64,000 bases of DNA from Marinobacter vulgaris (lineage in GTDB: Bacteria > Pseudomonadota > Gammaproteobacteria > Pseudomonadales > Oleiphilaceae): assembly GCF_003344045.1 (NCBI RefSeq), contig NZ_QFWX01000001.1, forward strand, positions 186,001 to 250,000. Direction: 5' to 3'. The stretch's first letter is position 1; each line of letters starts with the position of its first letter. A program made the translations under genes and the position numbers. The notes below the pieces were generated by a model. That model worked only from the letters and a program-made list of their open reading frames with translations, did not search any database and was not told the DNA's origin. Positions 8,816-19,236 of the stretch are shown here, piece after piece.

Positions 8816-9052
8816 TTAAAATTTCTCGCCGCGGGCACGAAGATCGGCCAGCACAGCGTCAATGCCTTTTTTATCGATAACACGCATACCCTTGGTGGAT
8901 ACGCGCAGCCTTACGAAGCGCTTCTCCGATTCAACCCAGAAGCGATGGTTCTGCAGGTTGGGAAGAAAACGACGACGTGAGTGGTTCATCGCGTGAGAAA
9001 CGTTGTTACCGGTGACCGGCCGCTTACCGGTAACCTGACAGACTCTGGACAT
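8816..9052 (-). CDS. rpmB: 50S ribosomal protein L28
   Basis: This is a 78-residue L28 of the 50S subunit. The start [20 protein letters not shown] and the central [14 protein letters not shown] are characteristic. The start ATG at 9052 has a GGAGG ribosome binding site. It is the first gene of the rpmB-rpmG operon, driven by the promoter at 9178-9206. Confidence 0.97.
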   Translation of the reverse strand: MSRVCQVTGKRPVTGNNVSHAMNHSRRRFLPNLQNHRFWVESEKRFVRLRVSTKGMRVIDKKGIDAVLADLRARGEKF

Positions 9053-9177
9053 ACTTGCCTCCGACCTGAGCTTTGGTCCTGAAAATGCGTATTTGATTCG
9101 TTTAATTGCGTCTCTGGTCGCTACCTGCGCCTTGAAATTGCACGCTGCCCGCCAGACGCCGCCAGTAAAGGGACGCT

Positions 9178-9206
9178 TTTATACCAGAACTGCCGCCCCA
9201 ACGCAA
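9178..9206 (-). promoter_or_regulatory. Sigma-70 promoter of rpmB-rpmG
   Basis: On the minus strand TTGCGT (+ strand 9201-9206) and TATAAA (+ strand 9178-9183) are spaced by exactly 17 bp. Transcription would start near 9171, giving a leader of about 118 nt before rpmB. Confidence 0.7.
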
Positions 9207-9253
9207 AAAATTGTTGGGAAATTGGTCAGTTTCCCGATGAAACGGGGCCTGAT

Positions 9254-9928
9254 CTACATCAGTCCACGTTCAGCCAGGGATATTACCTCACCATGGCCGA
9301 TAACCATATGGTCAAGAACCCTGATATCCACCAGACCCAGTGCCTCCTTGAGTCGTCTGGTCAGGGAAATGTCGGCCTGGCTGGGCTCTGCCACCCCGGA
9401 GGGATGGTTGTGGGCGAATATCACCGCCGCGGCATTGAACTCCAGTGCCTGCCTGACCACCTCGCGGGGATAGACGGCGGCACCGTCTATGGTGCCCCGG
9501 AACAGTTCCCGGTATTGAATCACCCGATGACGGTTGTCGAGGAAAAGCCCCGAGAAAACTTCATGGGGGTAGGTGCCAAGCCGGCTGCACAGGAAGCGGC
9601 GGGTGTCTTCCGGCGAACGCAACGGGTCGCCCTGGCGCAGAGGTTCGTCCATTACCCGGCGCGCCATTTCCATGGCAGCCTGCACCTGGGCGTACTTCGC
9701 TGTTCCGAGACCCTTGACGCCGCAGAATTGCCGCCTGGAGGCGGTCATCAGGCCGCGCAGGCCGCCGAAGCTCTCCGTCAAATAACGGGCCAGCGCCATA
9801 ACCGGCATTCCCGGCGTGCCGGTGCGTAAAAAAATGGCCAGTAGTTCGGCGTCGGACAGACTTCCGGGCCCGTGGGCCAGCAGTCGTTCCCGTGGGCGTT
9901 CGTCGTTTGGCCAGTCGGCATCAGGCAT
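9254..9928 (-). CDS. radC: RadC family JAB1/MPN protein
   Basis: This 224-residue protein is of the RadC (UPF0758) family. It has an N-terminal UvrC-like helix-hairpin-helix part ([21 protein letters not shown]) and a C-terminal JAB/MPN metalloprotease-like domain. The metal site HNHPSG followed by the SQAD aspartate is intact. The name is historical; a repair role has been doubted. I start at ATG 9928 because it gives the family length and an AGGA site; a longer frame to 10024 has no family support. It is divergent from coaBC, a conserved order. Confidence 0.92.
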   Translation of the reverse strand: MPDADWPNDERPRERLLAHGPGSLSDAELLAIFLRTGTPGMPVMALARYLTESFGGLRGLMTASRRQFCGVKGLGTAKYAQVQAAMEMARRVMDEPLRQGDPLRSPEDTRRFLCSRLGTYPHEVFSGLFLDNRHRVIQYRELFRGTIDGAAVYPREVVRQALEFNAAAVIFAHNHPSGVAEPSQADISLTRRLKEALGLVDIRVLDHMVIGHGEVISLAERGLM

Positions 9929-10068
9929 GAGGTGAATCCTTTCAGTCGTTGTTTGCGCTTCCTGCGCTTGCGTCGCCGGCACAATTCTACCACGCCTGAC
10001 AGGCTGCCCGCAGCGCTCTGGCATGCTATCTTATAAGCCTTTCATTTTGTGATGGATACGGAGCCGTT

Positions 10069-11283
10069 ATGGCCGCTAGACGAATCCTGCTGGGCGTGAC
10101 CGGTGGTATTGCCGCTTATAAAAGTGCGGAGCTGGTCCGCCTGCTGAAAAAATCCGGCCATGAGGTGAGGGTAGTGATGACCCGGGGCGCGGAAGCCTTT
10201 GTAACACCGCTGACCTTCCAGGCGCTGAGTGGCGAACCGGTCAGGACGTCATTGCTGGATCCGGAAGCAGAGGCCGGCATGGGGCATATCGAGCTGGCAA
10301 AATGGGCCGACCAGATTGTGATTGCGCCCGCCTCCGCCGATTTTATTGCGCGCCTGGCCCAGGGTATGGCGGACGATTTGCTGACCACACTCTGCTGCGC
10401 CACCGAGGCCCCGATTGCGGTAGCTCCGGCGATGAACCAGGCAATGTGGAGCAATGCGCGGACACAGCGCAATATCGCCCTGCTGGAATCAGACCCGCAG
10501 GTCAGCCTCTGGGGCCCCGATCAGGGCGCGCAGGCCTGTGGTGACGTAGGCCCTGGCAGAATGCTGGAGGCCGCCAGGCTGCATGACCTGGTTGGCGGGA
10601 CTGCTTCGGCGTCGCTTGCGGGCAGGCGCGTGGTTATTACTGCCGGCCCTACCCGGGAGCCGATCGACCCGGTGCGCTATATAAGCAATCACAGCTCTGG
10701 AAAAATGGGTTATGCCCTTGCTGCCGCTGCCCGGGCGGCCGGTGCCGAGGTGGTTCTGGTCAGCGGTCCGGTGGCGGTTGCGGCGCCGGCCGGTGTGGAA
10801 GTGCGCGGCATAATGACTGCGCAGGATATGTTGGAAGAAGCTGGCAGGGCTGTTGACGAAGGCTGTGACCTCTTTATTGCCACAGCGGCGGTGGCGGACT
10901 ATCGGCCGGACACCTTTGCCGGCGACAAAATCAAGAAATCGAATGAGAGCATGAATCTGTCACTGGTGCGCAACCCTGACACCCTCGCGACCATAGCCGG
11001 CCGGAGCGATGCCCCGTTCACGGTTGGTTTTGCCGCAGAAACTCGCGACGTTGAGCACTATGCCCTCGACAAGCTGGCACGGAAAAAGCTCAATATGATT
11101 GTTGCCAACGACGTCTCGGCGCCGGGGCTGGGGTTCAACAGCGACAATAACGCCGTCACCGTGTTCTGGCCCCAGGGACGTGAGGCTATTGGCCCGGGCC
11201 CGAAGGCAGTCCTTGCGCAACGGCTGATTGCCCTGATTGCAGACCAACTCACTGACAAGGCCGGCCCCGCCGGCGCTATCTGA
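10069..11283 (+). CDS. coaBC: Bifunctional phosphopantothenoylcysteine decarboxylase / phosphopantothenate-cysteine ligase
   Basis: This 404-residue bifunctional flavoenzyme joins cysteine to 4'-phosphopantothenate and then decarboxylates the product, in coenzyme A synthesis. The N-terminal FMN-dependent CoaC domain shows His73 (GHIELAKWAD) and the active-site Cys157 in QACGDVGPGRM. The C-terminal CoaB domain opens with AGPTREPIDPVRYISNHSSGKMG and binds CTP. The stop is 12 bp before dut, so the two are probably cotranscribed. Confidence 0.97.
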   Translation: MAARRILLGVTGGIAAYKSAELVRLLKKSGHEVRVVMTRGAEAFVTPLTFQALSGEPVRTSLLDPEAEAGMGHIELAKWADQIVIAPASADFIARLAQGMADDLLTTLCCATEAPIAVAPAMNQAMWSNARTQRNIALLESDPQVSLWGPDQGAQACGDVGPGRMLEAARLHDLVGGTASASLAGRRVVITAGPTREPIDPVRYISNHSSGKMGYALAAAARAAGAEVVLVSGPVAVAAPAGVEVRGIMTAQDMLEEAGRAVDEGCDLFIATAAVADYRPDTFAGDKIKKSNESMNLSLVRNPDTLATIAGRSDAPFTVGFAAETRDVEHYALDKLARKKLNMIVANDVSAPGLGFNSDNNAVTVFWPQGREAIGPGPKAVLAQRLIALIADQLTDKAGPAGAI

Positions 11284-11295
11284 CAAGGAAATCCG

Positions 11296-11757
11296 ATGAC
11301 CCGCAAGACATTTCAGGTACGGATTCTGGATGACCGTATCGGCGATACGGTGCCTTTTCCCCACTACGCAACCGAAGGCTCCGCAGGCCTCGACCTGCGT
11401 GCCTGTCTTGACGCTCCTCTGACCCTGAAGCCGGGTCAGGCTGAACTGATAAAAACCGGACTATCAATACATATTGCCGATCCGTCACTGGCGGCAATGA
11501 TTCTCCCCCGTAGCGGGCTGGGACATAAGCATGGCATCGTGCTGGGGAACCTGGTGGGCCTGATTGACTCGGATTATCAGGGCGAGCTGATGGTGTCCTG
11601 CTGGAATCGCGGGCAGACCGAATTCACCCTTGAGGTGGGCGAACGCATTGCCCAACTGGTTCTGGTGCCGGTGGTGCAGGCGGACTTTGAAGTGGTCTCC
11701 TGTTTTGATGCCAGCCTGCGAGGAGAGGGCGGGTTCGGCTCAACGGGCACCCGCTGA
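11296..11757 (+). CDS. dut: dUTP diphosphatase
   Basis: This 153-residue trimeric dUTPase hydrolyses dUTP to dUMP, keeping uracil out of DNA and feeding dTMP synthesis. The five conserved motifs are present: [35 protein letters not shown] and GEGGFGSTG (the C-terminal arm that closes the active site). It is the second gene of coaBC-dut-algC-argB, a conserved pseudomonad arrangement. Confidence 0.97.
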   Translation: MTRKTFQVRILDDRIGDTVPFPHYATEGSAGLDLRACLDAPLTLKPGQAELIKTGLSIHIADPSLAAMILPRSGLGHKHGIVLGNLVGLIDSDYQGELMVSCWNRGQTEFTLEVGERIAQLVLVPVVQADFEVVSCFDASLRGEGGFGSTGTR

Positions 11758-11845
11758 CCGCGCAAACGCATTACAGCGCTCAGGGTCTATACTTCCCTGA
11801 TCGATTAAAGAAATCCGGGCGAAAATAACACCAGCAGGATGGACT

Positions 11846-14476
11846 ATGAGGCTTGGCAAAAAGAAGAACTCTGACGAAGTTGCACCTGACAGGAATTCAG
11901 ACAGGAAGCAGGCAAAAAAACAGAGCAAAGACAAGAAAGCAGCAGGCGGCGGGCATCATAAGCGGTTAGGCTCAGTTGCCATTAGCCAGGTCCTGATTGT
12001 CGTCCTGGCGGGAGCGGTTTCAGCCGCTCTGGTGTATTTTCTGGTCGCCGCGCCCTCTGAGGCCCGACGCTATGACATGCAGGCGGCGCTGGAAGCGGAC
12101 GCTGCCGCGGTCAGGTTCAACCAGCAGCTATCGCTCCTGCAGTCTGCGGTTGAGGGAATAGCCGGCCAGGACCATGTGCTGGCAGCGCTGCGTGGTGAGG
12201 CATCCACTGAGGATGCGGCCACAGACCTGGTCGGCACCTTGCCGGAAATAGCGGCGGTTTACCTGTTTCCTTACGGTGATATTCCTCGCACCGCCAGCGA
12301 ACCCACCCTGGGCTTTGCCGGCCTGGACCTGGCCCGGCGCGCTGAAACCGGCCAGCGACTTTATCCGGATGCCTTCCCGCGGGACGGCCAATGGTACCTG
12401 CAGATGGCCACCCCGGTCCGCAATCCCCAGAGCCGTGCGGTTGCCGGCAGCGTGCTGGTTGTTTTCAGTGCCGCGCAGTTGCAGCCGCTGATGTCAGTCG
12501 TCAATCAGGAGCTGGGAGGGCAGTTCTCCCTGGTTCAGTCCGTTAACGGTTCCGAGCGCACCGTCATCAGCCGGGGTAGTGGCAATGGACCGGTCCAGAC
12601 CCGTGATCTTGTCAGCCCCAACTGGGAGCTTCGTTACCGGCCGGCGTCGGCCCCGCCCTCGCTTTTCAACAGTTCCCTGCTGCTGGCTCTTGTGCTGGTG
12701 CCTGCGGTGATTGCAGCGATCCTGGTCTGGCTGCTTATGGGAGGCGCGCAGCGAGGCCTGCGGCAGGACATGACCGTGCTGATCCAGTGGGCACATAAAG
12801 TATTTGGTGGTGAAAAAATAAAACCACCCACTTTCAGGTGGGATATGGTGGCCTCGACGGCTGAAGTGCTCCACCGGCTTTCCCAGGTGGTGGAAAAACG
12901 GCTCGCCAAGGCTGGCGAATCGGCACGTCCGAAGCCGGGCCCGGGCGCCCAGAACGCAAAGCCCGCCGCCGACGAGCCCCTGTTCCAGGACAAGGATATG
13001 CTCGATATCGATATGCTGGACGGTGATGACGACGTGCTGGGGTTTGGTGGTGCCGATGGTGCTGAAGATACGCCCGGTGTCGAAGAGGTACAGCTGCCGG
13101 AAGCCGACGTTTCCGATACCATATTCCGTGCCTACGATATCCGGGGCATCGTGGGCGACACCCTCACACCCGATATTGTGGCGGTGATCGGTCGCGCTAT
13201 CGGCAGCGAGGCCATTGCCCGGGGTATGGACAGCCTCTGTATCGGCTACGATGGCCGTCATTCCAGCCCCGAGCTTGCGGACGCCCTGGCAGGGGGTGTC
13301 ATGGCAACCGGTTGCAATGTGATTCATGTGGGCGCGGTACCGACCCCTGTGCTCTATTTCGCAACCCACGAACTGGGTACCGGGTCCGGGGTCATGGTTA
13401 CCGGCAGCCACAACCCGGCCAACTACAATGGCCTCAAGATCATGCTGGGGGGTGAGACCCTCTCCGGCCAGGCGATCCAGAAACTGTTGCAGCGGATCCG
13501 CACCGGAGATTTTGCCAGTGGCCATGGTGCCCAGTCCTCGGAAGACGTGCGCCGGGCGTATCTTGATCGCATCGTTGACGATATTGCGGTGGCAGCACCC
13601 CTGAAAGTGGTACTGGACGCCGGCAATGGCATTGCGGGTGAGTTGGCGCCGCTGCTGATCGAAGAGCTGGGCTGCGAAGTAATTCCACTGTACTGCGAAG
13701 TGGATGGCGACTTCCCCAATCACCATCCGGATCCTGGCAAACCCGAAAATCTGGCAGACCTGATTGCGCGGGTGCAGGCCGAAGGAGCAGACATCGGGCT
13801 GGCCTTCGACGGCGACGGTGACCGCCTGGGCGTGGTGACCAACACCGGCAAGATTATCTGGCCCGACCGACTGCTGATGCTTTTCGCCAGGGATGTGGTC
13901 TCCCGTAATCCGGGTGCCGATGTGCTTTACGATGTGAAATGCAGCCGGCGTCTGGCGGGTGTGATTTCCGAAGCCGGTGGCCGGCCGGTCATGTGGAAAT
14001 CCGGCCACTCCCTGATGAAGGCGAAAATGAAGGAAACCGGTGCTCTTCTGGCCGGAGAGATGAGCGGGCACATCTTCTTTGGTGAACGCTGGTTCGGTTT
14101 CGACGATGGACTCTATTCCGCCGCCAGGCTGCTGGAAATCCTGGGCATCGAGGACCGTCACAGTGATGAAGTCTTCGAGGATTTCCCCGAGGATATCAGC
14201 ACCCCGGAACTGAATGTGGCGGTGTCGGACGACCGCAAATTCGAGTTGATGGAGCGACTGGGTGCAGAAGGCAATTTTGGTGATGCCAACATCAGTACCA
14301 TCGATGGTATTCGGGTGGAATATACCGATGGCTGGGGCCTGTGCCGTGCTTCCAACACCACGCCGGCACTGGTGCTGCGCTTCGAGGCTGAGACCGAAGA
14401 GGCACTGGAGCGCATCAAGGCCGTTTTCCGGGAACAGCTGCAGAAAGTGGCACCGGATCTTGTCGCGGATTTCTGA
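11846..14476 (+). CDS. algC: Phosphomannomutase/phosphoglucomutase AlgC with membrane-anchored N-terminal domain
   Basis: AlgC interconverts hexose 1- and 6-phosphates (mannose, glucose) for surface polysaccharides. The 876-residue product is about twice the classical enzyme. Residues 1-45 are lysine-rich, followed by a membrane segment (about 48-70), a soluble, probably periplasmic region (about 70-275), a second segment (about 277-299) and an acidic linker. The mutase domain starts near residue 422 (FRAYDIRG). Its phosphoserine is Ser521 in TGSHNP, the metal loop is DGDGDR and the sugar loop is GEMSGH. A similar long form is known in Pseudomonas annotation. The frame is uninterrupted, so the fusion is real unless an internal start is used. 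Confidence 0.94.
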   Translation: MRLGKKKNSDEVAPDRNSDRKQAKKQSKDKKAAGGGHHKRLGSVAISQVLIVVLAGAVSAALVYFLVAAPSEARRYDMQAALEADAAAVRFNQQLSLLQSAVEGIAGQDHVLAALRGEASTEDAATDLVGTLPEIAAVYLFPYGDIPRTASEPTLGFAGLDLARRAETGQRLYPDAFPRDGQWYLQMATPVRNPQSRAVAGSVLVVFSAAQLQPLMSVVNQELGGQFSLVQSVNGSERTVISRGSGNGPVQTRDLVSPNWELRYRPASAPPSLFNSSLLLALVLVPAVIAAILVWLLMGGAQRGLRQDMTVLIQWAHKVFGGEKIKPPTFRWDMVASTAEVLHRLSQVVEKRLAKAGESARPKPGPGAQNAKPAADEPLFQDKDMLDIDMLDGDDDVLGFGGADGAEDTPGVEEVQLPEADVSDTIFRAYDIRGIVGDTLTPDIVAVIGRAIGSEAIARGMDSLCIGYDGRHSSPELADALAGGVMATGCNVIHVGAVPTPVLYFATHELGTGSGVMVTGSHNPANYNGLKIMLGGETLSGQAIQKLLQRIRTGDFASGHGAQSSEDVRRAYLDRIVDDIAVAAPLKVVLDAGNGIAGELAPLLIEELGCEVIPLYCEVDGDFPNHHPDPGKPENLADLIARVQAEGADIGLAFDGDGDRLGVVTNTGKIIWPDRLLMLFARDVVSRNPGADVLYDVKCSRRLAGVISEAGGRPVMWKSGHSLMKAKMKETGALLAGEMSGHIFFGERWFGFDDGLYSAARLLEILGIEDRHSDEVFEDFPEDISTPELNVAVSDDRKFELMERLGAEGNFGDANISTIDGIRVEYTDGWGLCRASNTTPALVLRFEAETEEALERIKAVFREQLQKVAPDLVADF

Positions 14477-14526
14477 CGGCTCTGGAATAATTGCAACGGA
14501 CTTTTCTGACTAACAAGGCAGCATGA

Positions 14527-15423
<897 letters not shown>

Positions 15424-15449
15424 CCTCAGCCGTTCGAGAGGAACGAATC

Positions 15450-16694
15450 ATGAAGCGCCTGCTTACCTTTCTGGTCGTCGTGGCCCTGATTGGCTACCTG
15501 TCATTCAAGGGTGCAGTCTGGTGGCTGGCGGATCAAAGACTTGCCGAGGCCCGCAAGGCGGCGGAAAACGTGGGCGTGATCGACCGCGGGGAGATCCGTT
15601 CCGGTATCGAAGGCCGCCTGGTGCTGGGGGATGGCAGTTACCAGGATTTCCGCCTGACGCAGCCGGTGGAGTTTGACCGGGTGATGTTCGATGCCGGCTC
15701 ACCGTTGGCGTTAGTAACCGCTTTGCTGAATCCGGCGGATCTGCCTGGCCACTGGTCGCTGCAGGCCGAGAACCTGCGTATGGTGCTGGATACCAACATG
15801 TTCCGGAACTGGGTAACCGCAGCCGGTGACATGACGCCCGCCCTGTTTGCTCCGGTTTGCGGCCCGGACCATCGCCAGCGCCTCGGCAGCGGTGACCTGC
15901 TTCGGCTCGGTGTTTCCGGGGTATCCGGTGAGTCGCTCATTATACAGAGCCGTGATGGTGTCTACGGGGAGCTGACAACTGCCAATACCGGCAGTGTGGA
16001 AGTGGACTGGCCGGGCGCGCATCTCAACCCTCTGGAGCTGTCCAGCCTGCCTGGCTCTTCAGCGTCGCCGATGACGGTGACGCTGAGAGACGGCGGGCTG
16101 ATGCGCCGGGTGGCGGCCTACTGTTCCCGGGAGTCCGGAGTCGATACCAGCGAATGGGCCGGCATTGTTGTGGAGACTTTCAGCGATGCACTCAAGGCCC
16201 GCGGCTTCAGTGCCAGTGGCCAGTTGCTCGCACTTTATCGCCAGTGGCTGACTGAGGGGGGCGAGCTGACCCTGGAGCTGGACCCGTCGGCTCCGGTTTG
16301 GGGCATACCTGTTCGGGCGAGCACAGAAGCCCCGGGCGCCAGCCTGAACGCCCGCTATAACCGCTCGGAAGTGCCGGATATCTATCTGACCCGGGTAGAA
16401 CCGGAGTTGCCGGTACGGCCGCAGGCCATGCTGGAGCCGGTTGTCACTGGCGCCGGTGGCGGCGAACTCGTCGCGGGCTGGAATTCCGCGGACACGGAGG
16501 ATGCCGAATCCTGGCTCGGACAAACGGTGAGAGTCACCCTGGAGAATGGTAATGTGGTCGAGGGCCGTCTGGTGAGCATCGACGACTCGCGGATGGAAAT
16601 CGCACGGCTGATGGATGGGGGCGAGGTTGCCTATCCCATTGCCATCCGCCTGATTGCAACGTTTGAGGTCTGGCGTCGCGGCCAGTCCCGCTAG
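15450..16694 (+). CDS. Unknown membrane-anchored protein with possible SH3/Sm-like C-terminal domain
   Basis: I do not recognise this 414-residue protein. An N-terminal hydrophobic segment (about residues 3-24) should anchor it, with the remainder outside the cytosol. The middle has alternating beta-type segments, resembling YdgA/AsmA-like secreted proteins only loosely. The last 55 residues (GQTVRVTLENGNVVEGRLV, then a SIDDSRMEI strand and a YPI strand) look like a small SH3- or Sm-like barrel. The gene sits 26 bp after argB and 20 bp before argE, so it is probably in the same transcript. The function is unknown. Confidence 0.75.
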   Translation: MKRLLTFLVVVALIGYLSFKGAVWWLADQRLAEARKAAENVGVIDRGEIRSGIEGRLVLGDGSYQDFRLTQPVEFDRVMFDAGSPLALVTALLNPADLPGHWSLQAENLRMVLDTNMFRNWVTAAGDMTPALFAPVCGPDHRQRLGSGDLLRLGVSGVSGESLIIQSRDGVYGELTTANTGSVEVDWPGAHLNPLELSSLPGSSASPMTVTLRDGGLMRRVAAYCSRESGVDTSEWAGIVVETFSDALKARGFSASGQLLALYRQWLTEGGELTLELDPSAPVWGIPVRASTEAPGASLNARYNRSEVPDIYLTRVEPELPVRPQAMLEPVVTGAGGGELVAGWNSADTEDAESWLGQTVRVTLENGNVVEGRLVSIDDSRMEIARLMDGGEVAYPIAIRLIATFEVWRRGQSR

Positions 16695-16714
16695 CCCGGA
16701 AACGGGCCGGAGAA

Positions 16715-17881
16715 ATGTCTATGTCCGGATCCACACAACATTTGCCCGGCATTCGTGAAATGCTGACGAAGCTGATCTCCCAACCTTCGATCAGCAGTGC
16801 CTCGGCTGACTGGGACCACAGCAACGAGCCGGTGGTGCGCACACTGGCCCAATGGCTGGAGCCCATGGGCTTCAATGTCGAGCTGCTTGAAGTGCCCGGC
16901 ATGGCCGGCAAGTACAACATGATTGCCACCCTTGGCAGCGGCTCCGGCGGCCTGGTGCTTTCCGGCCACACGGACACCGTGCCTTTTGACGACAAACGCT
17001 GGCAGAGTGACCCGTTTACCCTGACCGAGCGGGACGATCGCTGGTATGGACTTGGTACCTGCGATATGAAGGGCTTTTTTCCACTGGCCATCGAAGCGGC
17101 CAGGGCCTTCGTCGGCGAGGAACTGAAGCAGCCATTGATCATCCTTGCCACTGCTGACGAAGAAAGCTCCATGAACGGTGCCCGCGCGCTCGCCGAAGCC
17201 GGCCGCCCCAAGGCACGCTATGCAGTGATTGGCGAGCCCACCGGTCTCAGACCCGTGCGCATGCACAAGGGCATCATGATGGAGCGGCTGATATTCGAAG
17301 GCCAGTCCGGTCATTCCTCTGATCCATCCCTGGGTCGTAACGCCATGGAGGGCATGCACGAGGCCCTTGGCGAACTGTTGGCCATGCGCTCAGGCTGGCA
17401 GGCAAAATACAGCAATCCCAATTTCAAGGTTCAGGTCCCTACCATGAACCTGGGCTGCATCCACGGTGGCGACAACCCCAATCGCATCTGTGCCCGCTGT
17501 GAACTGCATTTCGATCTGCGGCCGTTACCGGGCATGGACATGAACGCACTGCGCCAGGAGATTCTCCATAAGCTGCAGCCACTGGCGAAAAAGCGTGAGC
17601 TCGCAATGGAGTTCGAGCCGCTATTCGACGGCGTTCCGCCCTTTGAAACTCCGGCCGATGCCGACCTGGTGAGGGCCTGTGAAAAACTCACCGGCCACAC
17701 GGCGGAGGCAGTCGCATTTGCGACGGAAGCGCCATGGTTACAGAAACTGGGACTGGAAACTCTGGTCATGGGCCCTGGCTATATCGACCAGGCCCATCAA
17801 CCCGATGAATTCCTGGAGTTATCACAACTGGATCCGGCGGTAAGAATCCTCAAGGGACTAATCAAAGAGTTCTGTCTTTAA
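16715..17881 (+). CDS. argE: Acetylornithine deacetylase
   Basis: ArgE hydrolyses N-acetylornithine to ornithine and acetate in the linear arginine pathway. The 388-residue M20-family metallohydrolase shows SGHTDTVPFD (first zinc ligand and neighbouring Asp), the bridging Asp in CDMKGF, the catalytic Glu pair in ADEESS, and a dimerisation domain beginning near HKGIMMERL. The start ATG 16715 has GGAG upstream; a second ATG at 16721 is possible. Its co-occurrence with argA suggests the non-recycling ArgA-ArgE route. Confidence 0.94.
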   Translation: MSMSGSTQHLPGIREMLTKLISQPSISSASADWDHSNEPVVRTLAQWLEPMGFNVELLEVPGMAGKYNMIATLGSGSGGLVLSGHTDTVPFDDKRWQSDPFTLTERDDRWYGLGTCDMKGFFPLAIEAARAFVGEELKQPLIILATADEESSMNGARALAEAGRPKARYAVIGEPTGLRPVRMHKGIMMERLIFEGQSGHSSDPSLGRNAMEGMHEALGELLAMRSGWQAKYSNPNFKVQVPTMNLGCIHGGDNPNRICARCELHFDLRPLPGMDMNALRQEILHKLQPLAKKRELAMEFEPLFDGVPPFETPADADLVRACEKLTGHTAEAVAFATEAPWLQKLGLETLVMGPGYIDQAHQPDEFLELSQLDPAVRILKGLIKEFCL

Positions 17882-17925
17882 TCTCTGGGAAAACTCCAAA
17901 AGCTGAAGACTCGCAGGAGAAGCGT

Positions 17926-19236
17926 TTGAAATCGAACGAATGGTTGCATGGATTTCGCCACTCATCGCCCTATATCAATGCCCATCGGGGTCGTACGGTG
18001 GTGTTGACCATTGGGGGTGATGCCATCGCCCATGGCAACCTGATCAATATTATTCATGACATAGCATTGCTCAGCAGCTTGGGAATTCGCCTTGTTGTCG
18101 CTTATGGCGCCAGGCCTCAGATCCAGATGAGGCTGGATAGTGCGGGCGAGGAGTCCAGCTTTCACCGGGGATTGAGGGTAACTCCGGAGCAGCAATTACC
18201 ACTGGTGCTGGAGGCTATCGGTGGGTTGCGGGCGTTCCTTGAAAGTCAGCTCTCAATGGGCCTGGTTAATTCGCCCATGCATAACGCCCGCATAAGGGTG
18301 AGTAGCGGCAACTATGTAACCGCCAGGCCGGTGGGTGTCCTTGACGGAATTGATTTCGGCCATACCGGCCGGGTGCGCCGTGTGGATCTGGGTGGCATCG
18401 AAAAGCTGCTGGAGCTGGGGCACATTGTGCTGTTGCCACCGCTTGGCTACTCGCCCACGGGGGATGCGTTCAATCTGTCCTACGAGGACGTGGGAAGCCA
18501 GGTTGCGGCTGCACTGCAGGCCGAAAAACTGATCATGTTTACCGAGAACCAGGGGTTGATGGACGAGCACGGCGGGCTGATGCGGGAGCTGTCCGCGCGG
18601 CAGGCTTCTGGCCGGCTGTCGGCGGGTATGGTTCAGGGGCACGATGGGGATCTGTTACGGGCTGCCTGTGATGCCTGTGTGAGAGGCGTGCGCCGGGCCC
18701 ACATCATCAGCTACGTCGAGGATGGCGCATTGCTGGAAGAACTTTTCACCCGTGATGGCTCCGGTACCCTGGTCAGCAGTGACAACTACGAGCAGATCCG
18801 CCAGGCCAGGGTGGAGGATATCGGTGGTATCCTCGAACTGATCCAGCCGCTGGAAGAGCAGGGGGTGTTGGTGCGCCGCTCCCGCGAAATGCTGGAAACG
18901 GAAATCGGCAGTTTTGTGGTGGCAGAGCGGGACGGCACGATTGTCGGGTGCGCGGCGCTTTATCACTATCCGGATGAAAGCGCCGGTGAACTGTCCTGTT
19001 TCGCGGTGGATCAGGCCTATCGCCGTGCCGGCCGCGGCGACGAGATCCTGGCCATGATCGAGAAGCTCGCAAGGGGGCAGGGTATCCAGCGGTTGTTTGC
19101 GCTGACGACTCAGACCGAGCACTGGTTCCGGGAGCGCGGCTTCCAGCCCTCGAATGTACGCGAGCTGCCGGGCCTGAAACTGGCGTCCTACAACACCCAG
19201 CGCAACTCAAAGGTTTTCGTGAAAGTGCTGGCCTAG
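17926..19236 (+). CDS. argA: Amino-acid N-acetyltransferase (N-acetylglutamate synthase)
   Basis: ArgA acetylates glutamate with acetyl-CoA, committing carbon to arginine synthesis. The 436-residue protein has the usual two parts: a catalytically inactive amino-acid-kinase-like domain (residues about 1-280, arginine sensing) and a GNAT acetyltransferase domain (about 290-436; YRRAGRGDEILAMIEK is the acetyl-CoA loop). The start is a TTG at 17926 with AGGAG eight bases upstream. Its 3' end overlaps the convergent lipoprotein gene by 30 bp. Confidence 0.96.
   Translation: MKSNEWLHGFRHSSPYINAHRGRTVVLTIGGDAIAHGNLINIIHDIALLSSLGIRLVVAYGARPQIQMRLDSAGEESSFHRGLRVTPEQQLPLVLEAIGGLRAFLESQLSMGLVNSPMHNARIRVSSGNYVTARPVGVLDGIDFGHTGRVRRVDLGGIEKLLELGHIVLLPPLGYSPTGDAFNLSYEDVGSQVAAALQAEKLIMFTENQGLMDEHGGLMRELSARQASGRLSAGMVQGHDGDLLRAACDACVRGVRRAHIISYVEDGALLEELFTRDGSGTLVSSDNYEQIRQARVEDIGGILELIQPLEEQGVLVRRSREMLETEIGSFVVAERDGTIVGCAALYHYPDESAGELSCFAVDQAYRRAGRGDEILAMIEKLARGQGIQRLFALTTQTEHWFRERGFQPSNVRELPGLKLASYNTQRNSKVFVKVLA

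Noticed and set aside
9197..9218. CCCAAC / GTTGGG hairpin as a radC terminator
   Set aside because: The stem is only 6 bp and overlaps the well-placed rpmB promoter elements.
12494..14161. Long (555-codon) open frame antisense to algC
   Set aside because: It lies wholly opposite the conserved mutase and has no recognisable domain. Such frames are common opposite GC-rich genes.
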